Positions 7,311 through 16,800 of a stretch of DNA of 25,141 bases are shown here, piece by piece. How positions within the stretch are numbered: position 1 is the first letter of the stretch; each line of letters begins with the position of its first letter. Under the pieces are notes generated by a model, which had not been told where the DNA came from, searched no databases, and saw only the letters and a list, made by a program, of their open reading frames with translations. The DNA lies in the NCBI GenBank assembly GCA_002433075.1, contig DJHM01000016.1, positions 1-25,141 of the forward strand, in the 5' to 3' direction. The position numbers and the translations under genes were made by a program. This DNA comes from Latescibacteria bacterium UBA6620. Lineage in GTDB: Bacteria > Latescibacterota > UBA2968.

Positions 7311-10139
7311 ATGTCAGAAACCTCGTCCTACCAACCCTATCGGCTGATGCTCCGGGCTGTTTTCTTCGTCTCCGGTGCGGGCGCCCTCGTGTTCGAAACG
7401 ATCTGGTTCCGACAGGCAGGGCTGACGTTCGGAAACAGCGCGGAGGCCTCGAGCGTGGTGCTGTCGGCTTTCATGGCGGGCCTCGCCCTCGGCAACTATC
7501 TGGTGGGTCGCTTCAGCAACGGGATTCGGCGTCCTCTCCGATTCTTCGCTGCCGCAGAGGGTTGTGTGGCTGTCGCTGGGGTGCTTCTCGTCCTGATTCT
7601 GCCCGCCTTTTCTTCTCTGATCACACCTCTCTTCACGGACCTCGTAGGCCATCCTTTTATGGTCAATGTCGTCCGGCTTTTCCTGGGTTTCCTCCTGCTG
7701 CTGGTTCCGTCGACTGCGATGGGCGTGACGTTGCCGATTCTGGTTCGGGCCCTGACCCGGTCCGAACAAAGTTTTGGCTCAGCCCTTGGCGGCCTTTACG
7801 GGTGGAACACCCTGGGGGCAGTAGCCGGAGCCCTGTGCGGGGAGATCGCGATTACTTCCTGGGGACTGTATGAGGCCACCGGGCTGGCCTTCCTGCTCGA
7901 TCTGTCAGCTGCGTCGGCCGTTCTGCTTCTGCTGAAAGAACCGACTGACGAACCGGCACAGGAGGGTCGGCCAGCGAAGAGATCGCCCGTGGCCGCGCTT
8001 CTTGTCGCGGCCTTCCTTTCCGGTGCCTGCCTGCTGGCGCTCGAAGTGATCTGGTTCCGATTTCTACACCTCTTCGTTCAGAGTACGTCCCTGGCGTTCA
8101 GCCTGATGCTGGCCGTGGTGCTTGCCGGGATCGGGATGGGAGGGGCACTAGGCGGAATGTGGATCGCTCGGCGCCCGAATGCGGACGACCTGGGTTCCGC
8201 GCTCGCCTTTTTATCGGGCGCTGCGTGCATCGGTCTGTATGGCGTCTTCGGGCCAATCCACGACGCGTTGGGTCAGCCATTCGCGGTCGAAGCAGGCCCC
8301 GTCCTGGCACTTACGGCTACCCTGGCGCTGCCGGTCGCGATCCTATCGGGACTCCTGTTCACGTTCATCGGATCTCAGATGAATCGACGGCTGGACTCGC
8401 CGATTCATGCGACCAGCCGGATGGCCTTCTGGAATACGCTCGGGGCCGGCACCGGTGCCCTTGTCGGCGGCTACGTACTTCTGCCCCACACCGGTGTAGA
8501 GGGTGGTCTCTGGCTGATGGCGCTGACTTACGGGATCATCGGTTTCCTGTTGAACGCTCGGGGCTGGCGTTCGTTATCGACGGCCGGACCCCCTGTCGCC
8601 TTGCTCGCGGCGCTGGCTGCGTTCCCTTTCGACTCGCTTTCGGAACGTCACTATCCCGTTGTCGCCCAACGCTTCGGCTATCCGAGGACGGCGCGCATCG
8701 TGGAGACCCGGGAGGGGCTGACCGAGACGATTCTTTATCTGGAGAATCATCTGGCGGGGGTGCCTGTGTCGTATCAGCTCGTGACGAACGGGTTCAGCAT
8801 GGCCTCGAGCAGCGTGTTCAACCGGCGGTACATGAAACTGTATACCTACCTGCCCCTCGCGCTTCACGGGGATATCCGGTCCGCCCTGCTGATCAGCTAC
8901 GGGGTGGGTTCGACGGCTCGATCCCTAGTCGATTCGGATGGGATCGAGCGCATCGACATCGTCGATATCTCTCGCGACGTGCTCGACCTGAGCCGTGTGC
9001 CGTATTCCGAGGCAGGACGGAATCCGGTGGACGATTCTCGGGTAACGACATTCGCTGAGGACGGCAGGCAGTTCCTGAAAGTCACCCCTGCCCGCTACGA
9101 CTTGATTACGAGCGAGCCCCCCCCGCCCAAGCACGCCGGGGTAGTTAATCTGTACACGAGAGAGTATTTCGAGCTCATTCACGATCGATTGACAGAGGGC
9201 GGCATCTGCAGCTACTGGCTTCCGGTCCATACGCTCGATCCGTCGCAGTCACTGGCCATCACGCGAGCCTTTTTGGACGTGTTCGAGGATGCGTCGATGT
9301 GGACAGGGTCGGGCACGAACTGGATGTTGATCGGGTCGAGGGGGGGGATTCGGCGAACGTCGGCGGACCGCTTCGTCGCGCAGTGGCGGGATTCGGCGGT
9401 TCGGCAGGAGCTGTCGGCTCTGGGACTCGAGCGGCCGGCGCAACTGGGCGCGCTTTTCATGTCTGATCCGGCACACCTGCGAACTATGACCCGAGATGTG
9501 GCGCCGCTGGTGGACGCGTATCCAGGCCGGCTAGGTGCGTTCCGCATCGACCGACGCAGTCAAGAGACGGCCTACTCCGACTGGATGGATGTGGCCCGAG
9601 CCGAGGAGCGATTCCGGCAGAGCGACTACGTTCGTTCAGTTTTGCCACCGGAGATTCGGGGAGCGGCAGAAGGATACTTTCGGCTTCAGGGAGTTGTGAA
9701 CGACCTGCTTGCCCAGCAGGCTTCGCCAGTTACGCGATCGTGGAACCCGACAGAGCAGGTGGGGGGCCTGCACGAGCTTCTGGTGCGTACGACCCTGACG
9801 ACCCTGCCTAAGTGGCACCTTCGTGTTTGGGAGGACCTCTTGGCGGCCATACGGACACTGTCCAGCCGCCAGTCGCTTACCGGGCACTACAGAACAAGTC
9901 TTGCCGCGGCCGCTCTCGCTGAGAGAAATTACAAGCGGGCCTCGGTACTGTATAAGGAGGCGCTGGACGAGGACGCGCCTCCCGTCCCGGTCGTCCATCT
10001 CACCCTCTACGCGCTGATCCGGGCAGGGGAGATCGACGAAGCGATGGAGAGGGCGGGCAACGTGCGAGTTGAGGCGTACGATCCAACGTACTGGCGATGG
10101 CTTGGAGGGTTGGTGGGGAGGCAGGTTCCTGCCCCGTAG
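7311..10139 (+). CDS. Polytopic membrane protein fused to spermidine-synthase-like domain
   Basis: The product is 942 aa with a TAG stop. The N-terminal half (about 12-435) is hydrophobic with multiple membrane segments. It shows an internal duplication: SGAGALVFETIWFR at 21-34 is echoed by SGACLLALEVIWFR at 237-250, and WNTLGAVAGAL at 165-175 by WNTLGAGTGAL at 374-384. Residues about 455-700 form a spermidine-synthase-like Rossmann domain: ALLISYGVGSTARSLV at 525-540, IDIVDISRDVLD, FAEDGRQFL, then YDLITSEPPPPKHAGVVNLY at 596-615. The usual Gly-rich GGGDGG loop is reduced to SYGVGST, so canonical spermidine synthesis is doubtful. The C-terminus (about 860-930) is helical and TPR-like. No Shine-Dalgarno sequence is visible before the ATG. 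It is monocistronic and ends at a strong terminator. The closest described class is the 'fused MFS/spermidine synthase' type, whose substrate is unknown. Confidence 0.82.
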   Translation: MSETSSYQPYRLMLRAVFFVSGAGALVFETIWFRQAGLTFGNSAEASSVVLSAFMAGLALGNYLVGRFSNGIRRPLRFFAAAEGCVAVAGVLLVLILPAFSSLITPLFTDLVGHPFMVNVVRLFLGFLLLLVPSTAMGVTLPILVRALTRSEQSFGSALGGLYGWNTLGAVAGALCGEIAITSWGLYEATGLAFLLDLSAASAVLLLLKEPTDEPAQEGRPAKRSPVAALLVAAFLSGACLLALEVIWFRFLHLFVQSTSLAFSLMLAVVLAGIGMGGALGGMWIARRPNADDLGSALAFLSGAACIGLYGVFGPIHDALGQPFAVEAGPVLALTATLALPVAILSGLLFTFIGSQMNRRLDSPIHATSRMAFWNTLGAGTGALVGGYVLLPHTGVEGGLWLMALTYGIIGFLLNARGWRSLSTAGPPVALLAALAAFPFDSLSERHYPVVAQRFGYPRTARIVETREGLTETILYLENHLAGVPVSYQLVTNGFSMASSSVFNRRYMKLYTYLPLALHGDIRSALLISYGVGSTARSLVDSDGIERIDIVDISRDVLDLSRVPYSEAGRNPVDDSRVTTFAEDGRQFLKVTPARYDLITSEPPPPKHAGVVNLYTREYFELIHDRLTEGGICSYWLPVHTLDPSQSLAITRAFLDVFEDASMWTGSGTNWMLIGSRGGIRRTSADRFVAQWRDSAVRQELSALGLERPAQLGALFMSDPAHLRTMTRDVAPLVDAYPGRLGAFRIDRRSQETAYSDWMDVARAEERFRQSDYVRSVLPPEIRGAAEGYFRLQGVVNDLLAQQASPVTRSWNPTEQVGGLHELLVRTTLTTLPKWHLRVWEDLLAAIRTLSSRQSLTGHYRTSLAAAALAERNYKRASVLYKEALDEDAPPVPVVHLTLYALIRAGEIDEAMERAGNVRVEAYDPTYWRWLGGLVGRQVPAP

Positions 10140-10180
10140 GATCCTGTGGTGGGATAGGCGACCCGTGTGATGATGTTTCG

Positions 10181-10213
10181 AGAAGGCGATGGCCTCGAAG
10201 GCTGTCGCCTTCT
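10181..10213 (+). terminator. Intrinsic terminator of the spermidine-synthase-like gene
   Basis: A 9-bp stem, agaaggcga (10181-10189) with tcgccttct (10205-10213), is extended inward by further G-C and G-U pairs to about 15 bp with a 3-nt loop. It is followed directly by a T-rich tail, TTTTGTTTTTT, ending at 10223. It lies 41 nt after the TAG stop and before the convergent pseudogene's reconstructed end at 10223. The U-run is on the plus strand only, so it serves mainly the plus-strand gene. Confidence 0.9.
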
Positions 10214-10222
10214 TTTGTTTTT

Positions 10223-12183
10223 TCAGTAGAGGGCGAGAGAGTGCCCGTCTTCGGGGAACCAGATGAAATCGACCAGAAAACTGACACCGCCGCCGAAGAA
10301 GTAGCCGGCCATCAGGCCGAGGAACAGAAAGCTTGCCCGACGGTAGGGGGGTTATGCCACCGGCTTTGAGGATGACGGACTTAGCGAGCCAGGAGAATAA
10401 GGAATGAAAACACAATGCGGTTGACGGGATAGGCAGTGACCGCGGCGAACCCAATGGGATGCAATGGAAATGAAGCCCACAGGTAACGGAGGAAGAGCAC
10501 CAGGGCTGTGGTGGCCATTCCGGCCAGGCCGATGAGCGCCCGTTCGCGCTTGATGGCGTAGGGATCGCGGATGTGAGTCGCGATCGTGTCGTAGGTGCTA
10601 TTGACGTAGGGGCCGTAGATCCCACCATAGTTGAAGGCGCCCGTGTCGTAACTGGATGCAATCTGGTAGAAGGCGCTCCCGCACACGACGAGGACGATGG
10701 AGAGACCGACGGCAAAGACAAGTCGACGGCGTTCGGCACGAAAATCGCGGAAGAGATACGATGCGTTCGCCAGATCGGCGAGGAGAATCGTCTTGATGTC
10801 GTGATGCCAGGTTTCGGTCAGCCCGAACCCGACGAGTCCCGCGGGGGGAATAGTCTCCACCCCGACCATACGGTAGGTGAAGAACTGGGCCTGGATCGTG
10901 CGGGAACTGATCAAGCCCCCTTCGATTGCGAAACGGGTGATGCCCAGCCAAACGACGATCAGCAAGGTCACGAACAGAAGGGTGACGAAGAGGGGCATGC
11001 CCGCACTGACCTACCGTGCAACGATGAAAGCTCCGCTCGCCAGGAGACCGAAAACGGCTGTTCGGTAGGAGAGGAACTCTCCGCTGTCGTCGACGCTTGG
11101 GTCGTCGGTGAAGGCCTTCCTGAAGATGGCGGACAGATGCTCGCGCGCCATCCACAGGCTCCAGGGGACGATGACGCAGAGGGCGCCGAAGCCCTGCCAG
11201 TTTTCGAACTCGGACGACGGCCAGGAATGTGTGAGGCCGATCTCGAAGCCAAGCCGATTAACGATGCCCATCTGGATCTTCAAAATGAAATGGAAGACGA
11301 TGATGCTCAGTGTGATGTCGAGATCCATGAAGTAGCCGACACCGACGATGAGAGGATACAGCAGGGTGTAGAATGGAGGGAAGTAGGGGCCGAGTTCGAT
11401 CAGGCCGAGATTGACGGGAATCTTCGGGAACAGAGGGTAGAAGTATGAAACCATATTCTAGTAGATGGTCGCCGAGCCGAGAACGAAACCGAGCCAGAAG
11501 AGGGGTCGATTGAGCATCCGGACTGTGAAGAATCCCTCGCGATCGGTTTCGGCCAGTGACTCGGGTAGCGTCACGAGCGGGAAGCCAAGCCGTTCGTGTT
11601 CGACCCATTGTTTTCTGAGGATGGCGACGAGGCAGAATCCGAACACCCGGATGACACAGACCAGACTGAGTCGCTAGAACAGCGGGACGAACCAGGGATC
11701 CCAGGGAATGGGTGCGCCCGAGGGTCTTCCTTCAAAGAACCAGCGCGCTGCAGTTCTGTCGGTGATGACGGACCAGTGGGGGATGTGGGGATGGATGAAT
11801 TCTCCCCAGCGGTTCTCGGAATTATCGAAATAGAAAGGCGCTGCGATGTTGGGGATGGTGTGGCCCATGAAGTAGCTGGGCAAGGCAGAGGCGATCAGGC
11901 TCATCCCGAAAATCGTGAGGAGTTCGGGACGAGAGAGCATCCATCGTGGCTGCGTCTTCTGCAGGAGCTTGTTGATGACGACGGCGATGAGGATGAGGGG
12001 AACGACTGCACCCCAGGGGAGATGATCCTGGACCATCTTCGTCGTGTGCGCAATGTGGCGTGTGTAGTGACCGCCCCAGGCAAGAAAGACAACGCAGACG
12101 GCGCCGATGGATATGGCGCGAAGGGTGACTTGAGGGGATGCTTCGAGCCTGGGTTCAGGAAGGGAGTCGGGGGCTACCGCCAT
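10223..12183 (-). pseudogene. Broken DUF6785/DUF6784-type polytopic membrane protein
   Basis: Reading starts at the ATG at 12181-12183, 33 nt after the sulfatase stop. One frame runs to 10381 with conserved membrane-protein sequence throughout but has three in-frame TAG codons at 11674-11676, 11458-11460 and 11011-11013. At the 3' end the frame shifts twice. Near 10398 an apparent extra base moves reading from FSFL to FSWLAKSVILKAGG. In the run of six C (10346-10351 on plus) another extra base moves it to YRRASFLFLGLMAGYFFGGG, ending at the TGA at 10223-10225. Removing two bases leaves 1959 nt, an exact 653 codons, close to the length I recall for this family. Motifs I associate with the family remain: HYTRHIAHTTKM, ENRWGEF, ARWFFEG, RKQWVEHERLGFPL and AGMPLFV. 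It was probably a transporter-like protein cotranscribed with the sulfatase. Sequencing error is the main alternative to true decay. Confidence 0.8.
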
Positions 12184-12216
12184 AGGCAAAGCAGATCGTG
12201 CAGAGTCCCGGTTTCG

Positions 12217-13701
12217 TCAGGGGCGGAGGGCGTCAGGAGGGGGTTCGAAGACGGTTTCGGGCCGGGGGACGAGCCTCTCGGCTGTACGCTCGAATCCTCG
12301 GCGGTCGAGTTCGTTAAACAACTGTCCGGATGACTCCAGCTCTTGCCTCTTCTGCCGCTGGGCGGCCTTGCACCGCTCGTCGGCTTCCTCGGGATCGCAA
12401 ATTTCCTCGAGTGCCTCGTTCATCTGCTGTTCGATCGCACGACTCTCCTCGGTGACGCGTTCTTCCGCGAGCAGGTCGTTCAGTTCCAGTGGGTCGTTCT
12501 CGACATCGAAAAGCATCGATCGCTCGCCGACGCAACGGATGAATTTGTGGATGTCGTCACGCAAGGCGAAGCCGCTGCTGTGGAATCCCGTGGCGTGAAA
12601 CTGACAGAGAGCGGGTGTCTGGTTCTCACTCTTCTGGCCGGAGGCGAGAGGGATGAGAGAGGCGCCCCTCAGGTGATCAGGTTGGTCGAGCTCTTGGGCG
12701 GCGTTGGCGGTTGGGTAGAGGTCGAGGGCTGACACGGGGGTGTCGACGACCGTTCCGCTCGCTACGTTTGGGCCCGCGATGATCAGGGGAATGCGTGCCG
12801 ATTCGTCGTAGAGTCCACCGTGATCGAGGATGCGATGTTCGCCCAGGTTGCCTCCGTGATCGGATGTGTAGATGACGAGCGTGTCCTCGAGCTCGCCCGT
12901 GGCCTCGAGAGCGGAGAGCACGGTACCGATCATACTGTCGAGAATTTCGATACAACCGAGGTAACCGACGATCGCACGCCGCATGGCCTCCAGAGAAACG
13001 AGGTGGCCACCGCTGTAGACGGAGAAGCCACGGTGGAACGGGTGGAGAGCGTCGAGGGGTTCGGTGAAACGGCCGTCGAGGGACTCGGTCGGCACGAGGG
13101 GGTCGTGATGGTCCCACCGCTCGGTGTTCGGTAACCAGGGCCGATGACCGTGCTTGAAGTTGACGACCGTGATCCACGGCCTGTTGGTCGGGCGATCGTT
13201 GGCCAGCCAGTTGGCGGCTTCGTCGGCCACGGCCAAGTCGCCCCGAAAGGCGTTGATGGTCTCGGCCGGGCCGGTTTCGAGATAACGTGAGGCGAAAAGG
13301 TATCGGGCGATCTCCTGATCGCGGTAAAGCGTGGTGACATCGGGACTCGTGCGATAGGAGGGCTTCCGGCAATCGGCGATACCGACGTCGGCGTCCTCGT
13401 AGAAGTCGAGCTTGCCGATGGTCGTGAAGTGGACGCCCTGTTGGGTAAAGTGCTTCCCCCACCCGTCAGGCTTTCCCGAATAGGGATGCGCGTTGCACCA
13501 GGTGCCGATTTCGTGGATGTATCGCCCGGACATCATCGATGCGCGAGAGGGTGCGCACGTGGGGCTCAGACAGTATGCGGCGTCGTAACGTGTCCCTCGA
13601 TCGGCAAGGGCGTCGAGGTTGGGGGTTCGGATGCGATCGTCACCGTAGCAGCCCGCGAATTCCGCGGTGTGACGGTCGGACATGATTTTTAAGACGTTCA
13701 C
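12217..13701 (-). CDS. Type I sulfatase (formylglycine-dependent, choline-sulfatase-like)
   Basis: The product is 494 aa from a GTG start at 13699-13701. The family N-terminus MNVLKIMSDRH supports this over the internal ATG six codons later. An AGGA lies about 9 nt upstream. The sulfatase signature C-A-P-S-R is at 49-53, with Cys49 the residue converted to formylglycine. Metal and active-site residues visible are Asp9, Arg53, Lys97 and Asp281-His282 (YTSDHGGNLGEH). The family's usual GK-x-H appears here as GKLDF (96-100), with Asp in place of His. There is no signal peptide, so it probably acts in the cytoplasm, unlike many polysaccharide sulfatases. It would hydrolyse a sulfate ester. The downstream membrane-protein pseudogene was likely its operon partner. 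An anaerobic- or FGE-type maturase is not in the window. Confidence 0.88.
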   Translation of the reverse strand: MNVLKIMSDRHTAEFAGCYGDDRIRTPNLDALADRGTRYDAAYCLSPTCAPSRASMMSGRYIHEIGTWCNAHPYSGKPDGWGKHFTQQGVHFTTIGKLDFYEDADVGIADCRKPSYRTSPDVTTLYRDQEIARYLFASRYLETGPAETINAFRGDLAVADEAANWLANDRPTNRPWITVVNFKHGHRPWLPNTERWDHHDPLVPTESLDGRFTEPLDALHPFHRGFSVYSGGHLVSLEAMRRAIVGYLGCIEILDSMIGTVLSALEATGELEDTLVIYTSDHGGNLGEHRILDHGGLYDESARIPLIIAGPNVASGTVVDTPVSALDLYPTANAAQELDQPDHLRGASLIPLASGQKSENQTPALCQFHATGFHSSGFALRDDIHKFIRCVGERSMLFDVENDPLELNDLLAEERVTEESRAIEQQMNEALEEICDPEEADERCKAAQRQKRQELESSGQLFNELDRRGFERTAERLVPRPETVFEPPPDALRP

Positions 13702-13874
13702 GGTCGGTCCTGGCGGCTTTCGTGTGGAATAAGTTTTGGGTGGGCCGGGACGGCGGGGGAGCGGGTGTCGCCTCCTTCGGAGGCTGCGAGAGTGGGTGTG
13801 GCTACCTATCGAGGGAACCGATCATACAACAGTGTATATATGGTTGAGTGAAGCTGAGCCACGCCTGCTCGCCG
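13702..13874. other. Spacer between GWxTD gene and sulfatase gene
   Basis: This 173-bp spacer lies between two minus-strand genes. A 6-bp hairpin (gcctcc 13770-13775 with ggaggc 13779-13784) may be a weak end for the GWxTD transcript, but it lacks a T-run. A short AT-rich patch at about 13825-13845 contains tatatat and, on the minus strand, TATGAT. It could hold the sulfatase promoter, although no good -35 box is spaced correctly. Confidence 0.3.
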
Positions 13875-16800
13875 CTAGTCCCTAACGTGGAAGACGGCCT
13901 TTTTTAGCGCGGTGTCGCCATTGTTCTGATCTGTGATGGAGACTTCGAGCTCGAACCGTCCCTTGCCCGACTTGCCCATGTCGATTTCCAGGAAGTTGAA
14001 TTCGGTCTCCTCCTCGCCTGTCCGTTCGTATGAGGTCGAGAAAACAGACTTCTCTTCCATGCCGAGGAGTCTGCCAAGGGCGCGGAGGACGCGGACGGCA
14101 CTCACCTTCCCGCGTTGGGGGCGAATTTTATAGTCCATCCGATAGCTGGTCTGACCGAATTCGTCCTTTTCCAGACCGTAGACCTCATAGTAGATGGTGA
14201 CCGGCTGTCTGGGACGATACGTGCGGGAAGGAAGGGGAAGGACGTCGAAGCCCCCTTTGAGAGGGTTGTCCGAGTCCGTCACTCGGCCGGCCATTTCGAT
14301 GTCACTCAGATTCAGCCCCGCTTTCCGGTAGCTTTCGACGATCAACTCCTGGGTGTAGGCGCCCTGGATGCCCTGCTCCCGATCGTCAATCTGAACTCCC
14401 AGCCAGTATTGTCCTGGAGGGATGTTCAGCGCGAGTTCATCGATGACGAGCGTTCCCTTTTCCATTTCCGTGTCGGCGTCGACGCGAAAGGGGAGGGGCA
14501 CGACTTTGCGATAGATGGGTGTCCAGGTGCTGTCGAACAGGGCGATGCCGCGTTCGAGCGCCCCCTCGGATCTGCCTGACGTCACGATGTCGTTGAGGGG
14601 AACGCCGTAGTAGACTTCTAGACGGGTCTTTTCGTTGGTCCCGTTGAAATCTGCCGTGTCGACGTGGAAGTCGAGAGTTTCGACAGGCGAATCGTAAACA
14701 TCGGGATGATTGATGATCGCCTTGGAGACGACGGTTTCGGGCCGACGCTCGATCCAGAAGCCTCGGTTGTGGGTCGTGAGTTCGCGCCCACCGGGCAGTT
14801 CGGGATAGTCGTAGGGGGCCTTGCTCGAGAGCGACACGAATTGGACCTCTATCCCTCCGTTGACGTAGGGATAGATCCAGTACTCCCACCGCGAGTTTCC
14901 ATCGACCGGATAGGTCGGGCGCCCACGGAGGTTGTCCATCTTGAAGCCCTTGTCGGCCTGTGTCGTCTGGATTCCGTAGTAGTAGTTGAAATCGTCGTTC
15001 ATTGACGACGTACCGAAAAACCCACGGAGGGGGTCGAGTTCGAAGTCGATCGACTCGAAATCTCCGATATCGACATCACTCCCGGTTTCATTGCCGATCC
15101 GGACGTCTCGATAGGAAGTCCTGAGGCGTGTCGCGCGAGATATGATTTCCTGCTGGGCTTCCTTGGGCAGCGACTGCCAGAGCCGCTCTTTGACGTTGAC
15201 CACATCCTGATCGGTTTCGAACCGCATGTTGCCTCTGCTGCTGGCGTGCGCGGGCTCGCCATAGCGGATGTAGATGTCGCCGCGACGATCCCACGGCTTT
15301 TGTCCCTGCGAAAAGCTACGCATCGCGTAGAGCACGCGTCGATAGTGCTCTACGAGCCGCTCGTTACCCGGGGTCGCCGGCGTAGGATCGCGCTTCTGCC
15401 AGAACGATCGGACGAAGTCACCCTTGCCTTCCTCAGGTGTGGCGGCATAGGCGTTGGCCTCGTCGGGGCTGGCGACGAGACGAATGTCCTCCAACAGGTT
15501 GCGGGTCTCCTCATCGACACTGCGCAACAGTTCGACGATGACCTGCTGGGCGCCGGCTGTGTGGCGTGTCTTCTGGTAGGCGTCGAGAAGCTGGAGTGCA
15601 CATTCCTCCCGGAATTCAGGCCGGGCGTCCATGAGTTCGCGCCAGAGCGAAATCGCGGCCTCGTGGCTCTCGCGTTTGAAGAACACGCGCGCGAGATCGA
15701 ATCGTGCCCGTCCGTGCTGCGGATGGACGGTAATCTGACGCTTGTAGGCCCCCTCGGCCTCGTCGAGTCGGTTCTTCTCCTTGAATTCCATCGTGCGGCC
15801 TACGAGGTAGTAGAGCCACGGGTTCGAATTGTCGTGGACGACGGATTTTCGAATGACGTCGATGGCACTCTCGCCGTCCGTTCCTCCGTCCAGAAAACGG
15901 GCCAGTTCGACATAGATCTGTTGGTCGGTGCGTTCGGGTGAAAGAGTCAGGACGTGGCGGAAATGTCTGGCGGCCTTTTTCCATTCGCCTCGTCCCAGCT
16001 CGCCGATACCGAGCGCGTGAGCGACTTCGGGAAGTGTTGCGTGTGCTTTTTCGACCCGTCGTGCGATGACCTGACCTCTGGGGACATCCCCCGCGTGATA
16101 ATAATAGAGAGCCTCGGCCAGGGAGATGACGGGGTTGCTGTCGTCCGCGAGGAGGTCGACGATGCGTCCGGCCTCTGCGACCATCTCCGGATCGTACTCC
16201 GGCAGCCGTTCGGCGTAGACCGGATCGACACGTTTTCGGAGGGCGCCGTTCAGGGCAAGCGATCCGAGCAGTTCGGGTGTCACTTCGTGACGAGCGCGGC
16301 CGGTTGTGGGTCCAATGAGAATGTTGTGGAGCAGGGGGTTTCGAGCGAGCAGGTGATTGTGCAGGTAGGCGGCCCGCCGGTCGTCTTCGAGCCCGAGGAA
16401 CGTGTCGGCATACTTCTGCCCCGTCAGCTCCGTCAGGACACGGGCCATCGACTCTACCGTAGCCTCATCGAACCGATCGGAAACGAGGGGGGTGGGGCCG
16501 TCGACAAGAAAGGCCCGTTCGATCGTCCGTTCGTCCTCCCCGGCTTTTACCCGAACTCGCATGCGATAGGTTCCGGGCAGGAGGTCGCGAAGGCTGAATC
16601 CTTCGACGAGATGGGCGACGTTTCGGTAGCCCGGATAGGACCTTCGATCGTCGAGGACAACCTGATCGTCCCGATCGATCACCTGGAAGTGCACGGTGTG
16701 TGTACGACGGGCGAGATTCCGGACGGTGGCGTAAAAAGCGACTGACGTGGAAAACGTGCGAATGGGATCGGGGACGATGATGCGCCCGCCCTTTCGAAAT

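Noticed and set aside
7094..7873. A 259-codon plus-strand frame overlapping the start of the synthase-like gene
   Set aside because: Its second half is a shifted frame of the membrane protein with no hydrophobic pattern, and it has no ribosome site. The 942-aa reading is clearly the coding one.
9636..10739. A 367-codon minus-strand frame beneath the 3' end of the synthase-like gene
   Set aside because: Only its short part around 10330-10400 is meaningful, as one shifted segment of the broken membrane protein. The rest is antisense to the synthase-like gene.
10573..12333. Acidic plus-strand open frames (291 and 245 codons) opposite the broken membrane-protein gene
   Set aside because: They have Asp/Glu/Gly-rich antisense composition, while the minus strand shows a continuous membrane protein with motifs recognisable on both sides of each stop.
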